Shown here piece after piece: positions 16,814 to 26,288 of a stretch of 41,267 nucleotides of DNA; the first letter of the stretch is position 1; each line of letters begins with the position of its first letter. The position numbers were made by a program, and so were the translations under genes. The notes beneath the pieces were generated by a model. That model was not told where the DNA came from and did no database searches. It saw only the letters and a list, made by a program, of their open reading frames with translations. The stretch is from contig CAIYPA010000281.1 of NCBI GenBank assembly GCA_903927965.1, forward strand, positions 1-41,267, read 5' to 3'. This stretch comes from an uncultured Bacteroidia bacterium. GTDB taxonomy: Bacteria > Bacteroidota > Bacteroidia > Bacteroidales > Prolixibacteraceae.

Positions 16814-17704
16814 ATGAAAGCATACGTATTTCCAGGGCAAGGCGCCCAGTTTGTTGGTATGGGGAAAGACCTGTACGACAATTCTCCTATGGCACAAGAG
16901 TTATTTGAGAAAGCGAACCAGTTACTGGGTTTCCGCATCACCGATCTGATGTTCAGCGGTACTGATGAGGACCTGCGACAAACCAAGGTAACCCAACCTG
17001 CCATCTTCCTCCATTCTGTACTTCTGGCCAAAACATTGGGTGACAGCTTTCAACCCGATATGGTTGCAGGACATTCCCTTGGCGAATTCTCTGCTTTGGT
17101 TGCAAATGGCGCACTCTCTTTCGAGGACGGGCTTCTCCTTGTTTCAAAACGTGCTTTGGCTATGCAAAAAGCGTGTGAGGCAGAACCTTCAACAATGGCC
17201 GCAATTGTTGGTCTCGATGATGAGGCAGTTGAAAAAATTTGTTGCGAGATCGATGAAGTTGTCGTTCCTGCCAATTACAATTGTCCAGGCCAATTGGTGA
17301 TTTCGGGATCGGTCCAGGGGATCGACCTTGCCTGTGCAAAACTCACTGCCGCTGGGGCCAAACGTGCAATGAAACTCAGTGTTGGTGGGGCATTCCACTC
17401 CCCTCTGATGGAACCCGCCCGTGCCGAACTTGCTGACGCAATCAATTCTACCCATTTTTCGACACCAATATGTCCTGTATATCAAAATGTTAGTGCAAGC
17501 CCTGTTTCAGACCCTGAATTGATCAAGGCTAATCTGATTGCACAGCTTACTGCCCCAGTCCGTTGGACACAAACTGTAAAAAACATGATCGCTGACGGTT
17601 GTACTTCCTTTACGGAAGTTGGGCCGGGTTCTGTATTGCAGGGTTTGGTAAAAAAAGTTGACCGGACCATGGCTACGGTTGGAATCAATACATACCATGG
17701 TTAA
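16814..17704 (+). CDS. fabD: Malonyl-CoA:ACP transacylase
   Basis: This 296-residue enzyme loads malonyl groups onto acyl carrier protein for fatty-acid synthesis. The start chosen is the ATG at 16814 (MKAYVFPGQGAQFVGMGKDL); the longer open frame adds 17 residues with no family similarity. The nucleophile elbow is VAGHSLGEFSALVA (Ser88), with the GGAFHSPLM histidine region and YQNVSA further on. The protein is complete and of normal length. No other fab gene adjoins it. A large imperfect hairpin lies in the convergent gap with the permease gene. Confidence 0.95.
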   Translation: MKAYVFPGQGAQFVGMGKDLYDNSPMAQELFEKANQLLGFRITDLMFSGTDEDLRQTKVTQPAIFLHSVLLAKTLGDSFQPDMVAGHSLGEFSALVANGALSFEDGLLLVSKRALAMQKACEAEPSTMAAIVGLDDEAVEKICCEIDEVVVPANYNCPGQLVISGSVQGIDLACAKLTAAGAKRAMKLSVGGAFHSPLMEPARAELADAINSTHFSTPICPVYQNVSASPVSDPELIKANLIAQLTAPVRWTQTVKNMIADGCTSFTEVGPGSVLQGLVKKVDRTMATVGINTYHG

Positions 17705-17756
17705 GGAGACAGGAGAAGGGAAAATGAAAGAATGAAGGAATGAAGGAATGAAGTTG
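17704..17756. repeat. Purine-rich intergenic repeat with 8-bp tandem
   Basis: Directly after the fabD stop lies AGGAGACAGGAGAAGGGAAA, then units of GAARGAAT in tandem (17726-17733, 17734-17741 and 17742-17749, with a partial fourth). The GGAGACAGGAGA core matches the right arm of the repeat near gcvP (11606-11627 in reverse complement) and resembles 27231-27280. Confidence 0.6.
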
Positions 17757-17821
17757 CTGGATTACCTTCGACTTTGTCAGTTCAGGAAACCATTATTTTT
17801 ACAGCTTTTTAATTGTCTCAG

Positions 17822-17892
17822 CAAGAAAGGTGCAAAGCACCGAAAAATCAAAACAAATCCTTTGATATTTCGATGTTCTGCACCTTTTCTTG
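17822..17892. terminator. 71-nt imperfect hairpin between convergent fabD and uraA
   Basis: The outer arms are CAAGAAAGGTGCA (17822-17834) and TGCACCTTTTCTTG (17879-17892), with one bulged base. The inner arms CGAAAAATCAAA and TTTGATATTTCG pair with one mismatch. It is a likely two-way terminator. The left side can alternatively fold alone as GGTGC-AAA-GCACC (17829-17841), so two structures compete. Confidence 0.6.
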
Positions 17893-17947
17893 TTATATAA
17901 ATTATTTATATAAATATTTGATTTGCTGCTATTTAGAATGATTGCTA

Positions 17948-19237
17948 TTAAACATCCTTGTTCATCAAACCCATTTTGGTGAATAAATAGAAAATCAGCG
18001 AGAGCACGACACCGATAATTGCGGCAAAGGCCATACCTTTTAATTGAACTGATCCGATATTGATGCTTGCACCGCTCACTCCAACTACAAAGGTGATGGC
18101 GCCCAGTACCATATTGCTGTTTTTGCTGAAATCAACTTTCTGTTCCACAAACATCCTGAAACCCTGAACTGCAATAACCCCATATAATAACATGGTGATA
18201 CCACCCATTACAGGACTTGGAATCGTTGAAATTGCAGCGGAAACTTTTCCGATGCAGGAGAAAGCAATGGCAAGAAGAGCAGCACCACGAATAACCCACA
18301 CAGAATATACACGCGTAATCGCCATTACACCAATATTTTCGCCATAGGTTGTGTTGGGAGGGGAACCTGCAAAACCGGATAGAAGGTTGCTGATCCCATC
18401 TCCAAGCAGTGAACGGTGAAGACCGGGGTTTTCCATCAGGTCCGAATTTGTAATCTTACCGGTCACGATTAAATGGCTGATATGTTCTGCCAAAACAACG
18501 ATGCATGCCGGAGCGATGATGATAATGGCGTTAAAGTCGAAAACTGGAACCTGGAACTTTGGCAAAGCAAACCAATTGGCATTGGCAATAGCCGTTGTAT
18601 CGACCATCCCCATTGCAAGGGCCAAGAAATAACCTGCAACTACTGCTACAAGGATTGGGATTACCTGCATAAATCCTTTAAACATGACCGAACCCAGCAT
18701 ACCCACGATTAAGGTAAACATTGAAACAATCAACACATTGGGTGCAACAGCAAAAGGAGCAACAACCTGTCCTACAGCAGTTGGCCATGGAGCAAGTCCG
18801 GCTTGCTGGGCAGCCACAGGCGCCAGTTCCAATCCGATAATCGCAACAACAGCACCCATTACAGCGGGTGGCATTACGATATCGATCCATTTGATGCCCC
18901 AATATTTAACGACATAGGAGATCAGGATGAAGAACAAACCAAAAAAGATAAATCCAGACTGGGCATGGCTGAACCCACCATATGCACTGATGATCAGCAA
19001 CGACGGGGCTATAAATGCAAAGCTGGAACCCAAATAAGCCGGAATACCACCTTTGGTTACCCAGGAATAGAGCAATGTGCCTATCCCATTCATTAACAAG
19101 GCTATAGCCGGATTAACACCCAAAAGGATCGGCACAAGTATGGTCGCGCCAAACATTGCCGTGAGGTGTTGAAAACTTAGAGGCAAGCTCTCTAAAACAG
19201 AAAGTTTTTCATGGATACCGATAATTCGTCTTGCCAT
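17948..19237 (-). CDS. uraA: Uracil permease (NCS2 / nucleobase-cation symporter 2 family)
   Basis: This 429-residue inner-membrane proton:uracil symporter has many hydrophobic helices consistent with the 14-segment NCS2 fold. Conserved parts include MFGATILVPILLGVNPAIAL, NPGLHRSLLGDGISNLLSGF (with the preceding LVVLAEHISHL-like helix) and GSPPNTTYGENIGVMAITRV, which contains the family NTTYGEN motif. Family members with this motif and length transport uracil or other pyrimidines, so xanthine is less likely. It is a single gene, preceded by a clear Shine-Dalgarno sequence, and it ends toward fabD. Confidence 0.88.
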   Translation of the reverse strand: MARRIIGIHEKLSVLESLPLSFQHLTAMFGATILVPILLGVNPAIALLMNGIGTLLYSWVTKGGIPAYLGSSFAFIAPSLLIISAYGGFSHAQSGFIFFGLFFILISYVVKYWGIKWIDIVMPPAVMGAVVAIIGLELAPVAAQQAGLAPWPTAVGQVVAPFAVAPNVLIVSMFTLIVGMLGSVMFKGFMQVIPILVAVVAGYFLALAMGMVDTTAIANANWFALPKFQVPVFDFNAIIIIAPACIVVLAEHISHLIVTGKITNSDLMENPGLHRSLLGDGISNLLSGFAGSPPNTTYGENIGVMAITRVYSVWVIRGAALLAIAFSCIGKVSAAISTIPSPVMGGITMLLYGVIAVQGFRMFVEQKVDFSKNSNMVLGAITFVVGVSGASINIGSVQLKGMAFAAIIGVVLSLIFYLFTKMGLMNKDV

Positions 19238-19245
19238 TTTTTGAT

Positions 19246-19251
19246 CTCCTT
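19246..19251 (-). promoter_or_regulatory. Strong Shine-Dalgarno site for uraA
   Basis: AAGGAG on the minus strand lies 8 bases before the ATG at 19237. This is notable because most starts in the window lack such a site, and it supports the chosen start. Confidence 0.7.
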
Positions 19252-19349
19252 GATAATTAAAGACTTAGTTCTATGTATTGAGTGATGCAATCAGCTGTGA
19301 AATTAACAATTGTTTTCAGAAATAAATACCTACCAAAATAATTTGGTTT

Positions 19350-22223
19350 TTACCCCAAAAATTTCACGCAATCATCCGAGACCAGACTTTCCTTCCCCTC
19401 GAACCAATCAGGTAATCCGGGAGATTGGACTTTTTCGCCATTTGCCTCCCTTATGGCAACCAACTCATTGAGTTGCAACAACTGTGACAATAAATCCAAC
19501 GAGGCATCAAAACCATAAGCTTCCAGGACTGCCTGGTCCAGATTTTTCTGGAGATCTTTTAAGATATTTTTCCCCGGCTTTTCGAGATTGCGATAAACTT
19601 CGCGCAAGCTTTGCCTGTTGTCCTTCATGATTCGGCTTCTTTCGTTTCTCAGTGATTTTGAGGCTTTTGCAACCACAATGATCTGATCTTTAGTAGGCTT
19701 TTGCGGCCAGGGGAAGGTGTCCCAAACACTTTCGGTAGTATATCTTAATCGTTCTTCGAGGGTTGAACATTTGGTTTGAAACCATATCCAATGAATACCT
19801 GAATTTATTATACCAAAACTATAATCATCTTCAAAAGCAAAAACCATCAAGGCCGCATTTGGATTGATATCTTTGGAAATAAACTCAAATATTGGCCGTT
19901 TTGTAACCTGTGCGCATGAGATATATCTTGTCAACAATGATACTTGATGCAACATATCTTCACGTCTTCGCCACATCTTCCACCAAATATTCAACTGGGC
20001 TACCCTTCCATTGGCTTTTGTAATCCCCAATTCTTCATTTTTTGCTTTTTGTGTTACATCTGGTAAGACATTATTCTCTATCTGTTTAAACAATTCCTTA
20101 TAGGTTGAAGCTTGGTGAATATCCTTGTAAGTAAAATCAATTACAAACCTTTCAGGTTGTGAATTTAAATTGGAAATCATTTCGTCCCCAATTAGAAACG
20201 GTTTAAGTACGTCTGAATACTCTGGATGGACTTTCAATAATGTCTTTGCAAGCGAAGCAGATATCAAAAAGCCTATATGCCCATGTGTCTGACCTTGAAA
20301 TATTTTTTTTGGATTTTTGTTGCTTATAAGGATTTTTGCCCCAGCAACATCGGTTTTTAAACTTAAGCTGCTGTTAATAAAAGTCAATATCTTATTTAAT
20401 ATTCGCCCTTGGTTATCGTAATAATACAATACTTTATCTTTTGCAAACAGTCCTTTTTTCCAACATACAATCGAAACAAATACGGCTGCCTCACCCATCC
20501 AAGGCTCCGATGAGACTGCATTGATAATTGTCCCACCGTTTTTAACAATGTAATCCAGACTACCTTCCCTGCTATAGTTTTCCCGTATCGTATTCGTACC
20601 GACCAGACCAGCAAATTGATTTGGCTTTAAATACTGATGCGCTTTATAAAACCAATAGACACAAAAGTCTGCACGGCCTGGAACTTCGGGGTAAGCGGTA
20701 CGCAGTTTATCCAGATATTCAGTACCAAATTCTTGCTGCATCTTGTTCTTGCTTTGGTAAGGCGGGTTGCCAATGATGGCATCGGCTTCCGGCCACGACC
20801 GCTGAGAACCATCCTGGTTTAATAGAGCATCTTCGCAAAGGATGTTGCCATCAAGGTTATCGAGTGGGAGCGGTTTGTATTTATTGTCGTGGTCTTCCTT
20901 TGTACCAAGCCATGTCAGTTCTTTGGCAATCATTAATGTGACTTTTGCCAATTCTACGGCAAATGGTTTAATATCAATACCTAAAAACTGATTGATTGTA
21001 ACGTACTTAAATTTAATGAGGAATGGAACTAATCGTTTGGCATCGACCGGTTTATTGAACTTTTCGCGCATTTCGGAAAGCAACCTTTTTTCGAGGAATT
21101 TCATTTCCTTATAGGCAATAAAAAGAAAGTTGCCACTGCCACATGCAGGATCGAGTACCTTAAATTGGGACAATTCTGTAAGCAGGTTAAAGTAGTCATC
21201 AAGGGTAACTGCACCATCAATCTTATCGAGCCAGGGTTCCACAATAACCGGGGCAACTATTTTCTTGATATCCAGTTCATGGGTATAATGCGCCCCCAAC
21301 TTGTGCCGTTCTTTATCGTCCAGTGCAGATTCGAATATTGAACCAAAAATAGCCGGGTTAACATTGCTCCAGGTGAACGAAGCGGCCATATCAACCATTG
21401 TGATTTCATGTTTTGTCAATTCAATAGGGTATATTTTATCGAAAAGTCCCCCGTTAAAAAAATCCACTCCCTTATAAATACCTCCAGGGGTAATCCCTTC
21501 GGTGTTCATGGCATTAAAAAGCCCACTGATCAGGTCATAAGATCTTATGACTTTATCGGGGCCACCGCCGGGTTCCAACAAAAGCTCCTTGATGATCCGT
21601 GTAAAAATATGGTCCGGCAATAACTCGGTATCTTCCGCAAAAAGGGTCAAAACCATTTGCAAACAATATTTCAAGCCAATTTCCGGCTGAACTCCCCTTC
21701 CAGTTAATGAACAATAAACATCTGATATATAATAAGCTGCTTTTCTGGTGACATCCTCTTTGTTGTAATTGAATATTGGAACCCGGGGTCTGGGGAGCAT
21801 AAAACCAAATGCTTCCTGGCGTTCGTGCAACTTTGAGAAATGGATTTTTTCAAGGGGTTCGTAAACCTGAATGTTTAAATCATAGATCCAAAATTCGTCA
21901 AAATTGCAAAGTATAACATATTGTGGTCGGTTGGGAACAAGTTTCGTCCAATAATCAAAAGCCTGCTGATAATGGATGGTCAGGTCTGCTCCTCGCTTTT
22001 TCATTTCGATCAGGACGATCGGTTTCCAGACCAGGTCGGCAAATTTCGTTGTACCTTTCTCGTCCCTTACGCGGAACTCACAATTGGCACCAGCACCTTT
22101 CAAGCCTTCAGGGTATCCCAATGTCTGAAAAAAATGATCCAAAAATATCTGTGCCTCACCTTTTTCGTCACCCTTGATGTATCTTTCAACGTAATTGATA
22201 AAACCAGTAAAATCCAATCCCAT
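19350..22223 (-). CDS. MmeI-like type IIL restriction-modification enzyme (fused nuclease, methyltransferase, specificity)
   Basis: This 957-residue protein combines cutting and methylation in one chain. The N-terminal PD-(D/E)xK nuclease is visible as FADLVWKPIVLIEMKKRG (D63, then nine residues, then E73-x-K75), the D-x9-E-x-K spacing described for MmeI. The N6-adenine methyltransferase core has GAHYTHE (310-316, motif X), LDPACGSGNFLFIAYKE (357-373, motif I) and IIGNPPYQ (483-490, motif IV). The C-terminal ~350 residues include the target-recognition region (for example EPWMGEAAVFVSIVCWKKG and ESVWDTFPWPQKPT). No separate subunit adjoins it. In this family one protein methylates one strand for protection. 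The recognition sequence cannot be read from the sequence. Confidence 0.88.
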   Translation of the reverse strand: MGLDFTGFINYVERYIKGDEKGEAQIFLDHFFQTLGYPEGLKGAGANCEFRVRDEKGTTKFADLVWKPIVLIEMKKRGADLTIHYQQAFDYWTKLVPNRPQYVILCNFDEFWIYDLNIQVYEPLEKIHFSKLHERQEAFGFMLPRPRVPIFNYNKEDVTRKAAYYISDVYCSLTGRGVQPEIGLKYCLQMVLTLFAEDTELLPDHIFTRIIKELLLEPGGGPDKVIRSYDLISGLFNAMNTEGITPGGIYKGVDFFNGGLFDKIYPIELTKHEITMVDMAASFTWSNVNPAIFGSIFESALDDKERHKLGAHYTHELDIKKIVAPVIVEPWLDKIDGAVTLDDYFNLLTELSQFKVLDPACGSGNFLFIAYKEMKFLEKRLLSEMREKFNKPVDAKRLVPFLIKFKYVTINQFLGIDIKPFAVELAKVTLMIAKELTWLGTKEDHDNKYKPLPLDNLDGNILCEDALLNQDGSQRSWPEADAIIGNPPYQSKNKMQQEFGTEYLDKLRTAYPEVPGRADFCVYWFYKAHQYLKPNQFAGLVGTNTIRENYSREGSLDYIVKNGGTIINAVSSEPWMGEAAVFVSIVCWKKGLFAKDKVLYYYDNQGRILNKILTFINSSLSLKTDVAGAKILISNKNPKKIFQGQTHGHIGFLISASLAKTLLKVHPEYSDVLKPFLIGDEMISNLNSQPERFVIDFTYKDIHQASTYKELFKQIENNVLPDVTQKAKNEELGITKANGRVAQLNIWWKMWRRREDMLHQVSLLTRYISCAQVTKRPIFEFISKDINPNAALMVFAFEDDYSFGIINSGIHWIWFQTKCSTLEERLRYTTESVWDTFPWPQKPTKDQIIVVAKASKSLRNERSRIMKDNRQSLREVYRNLEKPGKNILKDLQKNLDQAVLEAYGFDASLDLLSQLLQLNELVAIREANGEKVQSPGLPDWFEGKESLVSDDCVKFLG

Positions 22224-22247
22224 GGCAAAATAATTTGCCGCAATTTA

Positions 22248-22291
22248 ATAAAAAAAAATCGACAGGTACTCCAAATGAAGTACCTGTCGAT
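22248..22291 (-). terminator. Rho-independent terminator of the PepSY-like gene
   Basis: Perfect 13-bp arms ATCGACAGGTACT (22258-22270) and AGTACCTGTCGAT (22279-22291) flank an 8-base loop. On the minus strand the stem is followed at once by a run of T (22248-22257), a textbook terminator. A weaker GAGCCT/AGGCTC hairpin lies just upstream, between it and the gene. Confidence 0.85.
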
Positions 22292-22355
22292 CAATTATTT
22301 CCGCTTATGCGAGCCTGAACACCTTTCGCTTAGGCTCTTACAACCCTTTGCTGAT

Positions 22356-22835
22356 TTACTTCTTCTCCTTTTCCTCCCCTTTTTCTGCTTTGGCTGGTGC
22401 TTTTGACAGTAATTTTCCCGCTCCGTCAAAAGAGATTACGAGTTTTTCTTTCCCTTTGGCTGCTTCCATTTCAAAGGTTACAACCCCTTTTCCATCAGTT
22501 GATTTCTCAATTTCGTCGAGTTTAAAACCGATGAAATCCTTTGCCAATGTTGCTTTGATCCCCTGTGGAAGTTCGGCTTCCTTTATTTCGACTTCCGACT
22601 CCAGGAACTTCCCAGTAGCATCAAACAATGCAGACGATTCGGCCTTGTTCAAAACAAATTCAACTTCAAATTCGCCAGGTTTCTCAACGCTCCATTTCAC
22701 CTTTTGGGCACCAGGGTATTTAGCGGCAAAAGCAGTTTTGGCTGCAGCAGGTGTTTCGTCTTTGGGCTTCTGGGCAATGGCAAAAACTACGAATGCCATG
22801 CAAACGATTAACAACATCAATCTTTTCATCTTCAT
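22356..22835 (-). CDS. PepSY-like secreted protein
   Basis: This 159-residue periplasmic protein starts with a signal peptide (MKMKRLMLLIVCMAFVVFAI, cleavage probably after AIA or AQ near residue 22). Two PepSY-like repeats follow: AAAKTAFAAKYPGAQKVKWS with FEVEFVLNKAESSALFD, then a second half with GIKATLAKDFIGFKLDEIEK and VVTFEMEAAKGKEKLVISFD. The tail is Lys/Glu-rich. In Bacteroidota such proteins of the putative beta-lactamase-inhibitor-like PepSY group occur as small periplasmic proteins of unknown function. It ends at a strong terminator. The outer-membrane barrel gene upstream is on the same strand with a 57-base gap, so they may be cotranscribed. Confidence 0.75.
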   Translation of the reverse strand: MKMKRLMLLIVCMAFVVFAIAQKPKDETPAAAKTAFAAKYPGAQKVKWSVEKPGEFEVEFVLNKAESSALFDATGKFLESEVEIKEAELPQGIKATLAKDFIGFKLDEIEKSTDGKGVVTFEMEAAKGKEKLVISFDGAGKLLSKAPAKAEKGEEKEKK

Positions 22836-22892
22836 TTTTTTAAGGGTTAATCCTATAAATATAAGCGCATAACTTTGTAGGAAATTGGTAGT

Positions 22893-25313
22893 TTACAATT
22901 GGTTGTCAAACTTTAAGGCATTCTCCTTTGATTTTTTGAGCTGTTTTCCAAAGGAATAACTAATCCCTGCATAAATCATCCTGGCACTTCGTCTCCTGAT
23001 CACTTTCTGATAGAGTTCGGGCGTATCGACCACTGAATTGTTCCTTAATGAATTAAACAGATCGGATACCGTAAAAAGAAAAGCCGCCTTTTTCTTAAGG
23101 AACTCCTGCCGGAAGCCCAGATTCAAAACAAACGATTGCAACTGTTTGCCTTGCGGCGTCAGTTTTTCCGAGATATAGTTGGAGGTCAATTGCATCATCG
23201 AATTTTTGGTGAAATTGACACTCGAATTAAAATTGATCATATAGGAAATGTTTGACTTCTTACTGCTGTATCCCAGGTTTGAAGCATCAATTGTATTCAG
23301 AAATGTATTGGAACTAAAGTTGACATTGATGATTTTGGCCAAAGTAGTAGCGACAATAAACTCAAATCCGGCAGAACTGCTTTTGGAAAGGTTGGACGTA
23401 GTGGTTATCAGGACGGAATCGTTCATGTATCTTGTGATACTGGTCATACCATTGTACTTGTACCGGTAATAAATCGTCGAAGTGATTGTAGTTGCCTTAT
23501 TCTTGTATTGATACCCAAATTCTACCGAATGAATTTCTTCCGGCTTCAGCCTTGGGTTACCAACCCTGAGATTGTAGGGATCCTGATATTCTGGAAATGG
23601 GTTCATTTCATCCCCTTCAGGGCGGCGGATCCGGTGACTGTAATTCAACTGAAACTCATGCGCATCGTCCTTTTTATAGGATAAATGCAGCGAAGGGTAC
23701 AACCTGAAATAATCGTTGTTGATCAGGCTATCGGTTGTTACCTGATGCGATTTTATGACTGCCTGTTCAGCTCTTACCCCTCCAAGAATCCCAAATTTAC
23801 CAAATTCCTTCTCAAAGGTGGAATATAGAACATTAATATGCTCATTGTAAATAAATTGATTGGATTTAACAAAGTCCTTTTGCCAGATATTGGAAACAGG
23901 GTTGAGCGTTTCTCCATAAAAATCCATATCATTTTTCCTGGTTTCAAGAATATATCCCGCTTCAAATTTGCTGGTTTCCGATAACGGATTGACATATTCG
24001 ACCGACAATTGCGATTCATTATCGTCCTGTTTGATCAAGGTATTGTCAAAGGTCGTGCTTTGTTCTGGCATCCTTAAAACATTTGTATAATGGTTGTCTT
24101 CCTGTTCCTTCTGAGCTGAGGAGGTATAATCCATTGTCAGTTCGTGCCCATCCTTGTCGAAAGCATGTTTGTAATTGAGCGTATATTCAAGGCTATGCTC
24201 ATACTCAGGATCCAATCTGTAACGGTCCAGGTATTTAATAAGTTGATGGTCCTGGTCTTCATTTTGGGTGCTGGTCAATCCTGTCTTGTATTGATCGCGG
24301 TTATTGTAATTTCCGGAAATCCCAAATTCGTTGTGATTGTTAATTTTAAGATCAAACCCACTATTGATAATATGGGACAGGGGCCGCGATTTCTCCTGGG
24401 CATCCATGTTGATATAACCAAATGTATTGGTTGTAAGGTCCGTATGTTTTCGCGAATCCAAAGTATATCTTAGCCTGTCGTCCTGGCGTAAACTGTACGA
24501 CCCGAAAATATTTACTTTTCCTGTATTGTAATTGGCGACAACATTCCCATTGTAGCGGTCATCATTTCCAACATTCGACATGATGGTACCGTTCATTCCT
24601 AAACCCTTGTTCTTTTTAAGCACAATATTGATGATCCCGGAAGTCCCATCAGGCTTGAACTTAGCAGAAGGATTTGTAATAACTTCGATCCGGTCGATCG
24701 AATTTGCCGGCATCTGTTGGAGTACTGCGGCCCTGTTGGTTCCCATCAATGCCGATGGTTTCCCATTGATAAGGACCATCACATTCTCCGATCCGCGCAA
24801 ACTGATATTCCCATCAATATCAACAGCTATCGAGGGCACATTTTGCATCAGGTCGCTCACTGATCCCGTCTTGCCGATCACATCCCTTCCTACATTAAAT
24901 ACTTTCCGGTCGATTGAATTGGTGTAGGTTGACTTTTGCCCTACGACCTCGACATCATCAATTTCCTTACTCGACACCGATAATCCCAACATGCCAAGAT
25001 CGATCAAACGGGTTTTTTCGTTGATTGTAAATAATTGTGATTCAAAGGGTTCGTATCCTATAAAACTATAGGTAATTTTGTATTTCCCATCAGCGATCTT
25101 GTCAAGGTTAAAGCGGCCTTTTGCATTTGTAGTGGTCCCATTAATAACAGTCCTATCCGAATCCTTTTGGAGCACAACATTTGCAAACTCGATGGGCTGT
25201 TTGCTTTCCTTGTCTATGATAATTCCGGTAATAGTACCTTTGATCTGTTTTTGTGCTGAAAGATTCAAGAAAACAATGACCAATAAGGACATTGTCAATA
25301 ATTTATTAACCAT
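22893..25313 (-). CDS. Outer-membrane beta-barrel family protein (TonB-receptor-like)
   Basis: This 806-residue protein has a signal peptide (MVNKLLTMSLLVIVFLNLSA). A carboxypeptidase-regulatory-like domain follows (GTITGIIIDKESKQPIEFAN through YKITYSFIGYEPFESQ, ~25-105). A plug-like region comes next (GKTGSVSDLMQNVPSIAVDI, ENVMVLINGKPSALMGTNRA, IEVITNPSAKFKPDGTSGI). The long C-terminal beta barrel is rich in alternating aromatic strands and ends in the usual strand. This architecture matches the outer-membrane beta-barrel family of Bacteroidota. There is no SusD partner and no anti-sigma gene, so the substrate is unknown. The gene is intact. Confidence 0.88.
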   Translation of the reverse strand: MVNKLLTMSLLVIVFLNLSAQKQIKGTITGIIIDKESKQPIEFANVVLQKDSDRTVINGTTTNAKGRFNLDKIADGKYKITYSFIGYEPFESQLFTINEKTRLIDLGMLGLSVSSKEIDDVEVVGQKSTYTNSIDRKVFNVGRDVIGKTGSVSDLMQNVPSIAVDIDGNISLRGSENVMVLINGKPSALMGTNRAAVLQQMPANSIDRIEVITNPSAKFKPDGTSGIINIVLKKNKGLGMNGTIMSNVGNDDRYNGNVVANYNTGKVNIFGSYSLRQDDRLRYTLDSRKHTDLTTNTFGYINMDAQEKSRPLSHIINSGFDLKINNHNEFGISGNYNNRDQYKTGLTSTQNEDQDHQLIKYLDRYRLDPEYEHSLEYTLNYKHAFDKDGHELTMDYTSSAQKEQEDNHYTNVLRMPEQSTTFDNTLIKQDDNESQLSVEYVNPLSETSKFEAGYILETRKNDMDFYGETLNPVSNIWQKDFVKSNQFIYNEHINVLYSTFEKEFGKFGILGGVRAEQAVIKSHQVTTDSLINNDYFRLYPSLHLSYKKDDAHEFQLNYSHRIRRPEGDEMNPFPEYQDPYNLRVGNPRLKPEEIHSVEFGYQYKNKATTITSTIYYRYKYNGMTSITRYMNDSVLITTTSNLSKSSSAGFEFIVATTLAKIINVNFSSNTFLNTIDASNLGYSSKKSNISYMINFNSSVNFTKNSMMQLTSNYISEKLTPQGKQLQSFVLNLGFRQEFLKKKAAFLFTVSDLFNSLRNNSVVDTPELYQKVIRRRSARMIYAGISYSFGKQLKKSKENALKFDNQL

Positions 25314-25459
25314 CCTTTAATTTAATGAATAAGCAGAATAATGTAATCAATGCCAAAATTAAACGGAAAGGTTGTAGAAAATTGGGATTTGAAAAACCCT
25401 CTTAAAAATATTGAAATACAATCTCTTTGTGGATCAAGAGGCCAAAAGGAATTATAATC

Positions 25460-26113
25460 TTACTCGGATATTCCTGTCAGGAGTGGCACAAAAACAAAGC
25501 CTCCTTTGTCTTCCTCTGTATATTCGGATTCGCTGATGCGTATGATGATTTTCATGATCTGAAGGTCGTTTGTCCCTACCGGGATGACCATGATCCCACC
25601 CACTTTTAATTGCTGTTTTAACGGTTCAGGGACAAACGAGGCTCCGGCGGTCACAATAATCTTATCGAATGGTCCGTAGGTAGGAAGTCCCAGATAGCCA
25701 TCGCCATAGAAAAATTGTGGACGGAAACCCAAAGTTGGAAGGAAATTTCGTGCAAAATCATACAATGCCCGTTGCCGTTCGATTGTATAGACAGTCGCAC
25801 CCATTTTGCACAACACGGCAGCCTGATAGCCCGAACCGGTCCCAACTTCAAGAACCTTGTCGAACTTCATTATTTGCAACGATTCGGTTTGAAAAGCGAC
25901 CGTATAAGGCTGGGAAATGGTTTGTCCCGCGGCAATCGGAAATGCCTTGTCGATATAGGCAAACTGGAGGAAACCCGTATCCATGAACAAATGGCGCGGA
26001 ATCGATCCGATGGCATCCAGGACCCGCTCGTCTGATATCCCCTTTTGCCTGATTTCTGCCACTAATTTCTTGCGCATCCCCTGATGCCGAAAATTATCTT
26101 CTATTTGAACCAT
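25460..26113 (-). CDS. pcm: Protein-L-isoaspartate O-methyltransferase
   Basis: This 217-residue cytoplasmic repair enzyme methylates isoaspartyl residues using SAM. The hallmarks are VLDAIGSIPRHLFM, YIDKAFPIAAGQTISQPYTV, VLEVGTGSGYQAAVLCKMGA (the SAM site, ~87-106), TIERQRALYDFARNFL and DKIIVTAGASFVPEPLKQQL with GGIMVIPVG. The length and order are standard. It is divergent from the oxidoreductase-like gene that starts at 26289 (175-base gap). Confidence 0.95.
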   Translation of the reverse strand: MVQIEDNFRHQGMRKKLVAEIRQKGISDERVLDAIGSIPRHLFMDTGFLQFAYIDKAFPIAAGQTISQPYTVAFQTESLQIMKFDKVLEVGTGSGYQAAVLCKMGATVYTIERQRALYDFARNFLPTLGFRPQFFYGDGYLGLPTYGPFDKIIVTAGASFVPEPLKQQLKVGGIMVIPVGTNDLQIMKIIIRISESEYTEEDKGGFVFVPLLTGISE

Positions 26114-26273
26114 TGGTTAGTCGAAAGTATCTTAACCGGTGACAAAATAAATACCGGTAAAAATCGTTAAATAAATTCATTAAAGCTCAAAAATACGATA
26201 AAATAAGGCTTTATCAACATGAACCGGTTGATAAATAGCCGTTGAATAAACCTAAAGGAATAGGGTATAGAAG

Positions 26274-26281
26274 TATATTTG
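26274..26281 (+). promoter_or_regulatory. -7 promoter element directly before the start codon at 26289
   Basis: TATATTTG exactly fits TAnnTTTG but ends only 7 bases before the ATG at 26289. If used, transcription would begin at or very near the start codon, giving a leaderless or nearly leaderless mRNA. No good -33 element was found at the usual distance. Confidence 0.35.
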
Positions 26282-26288
26282 TATCAGA

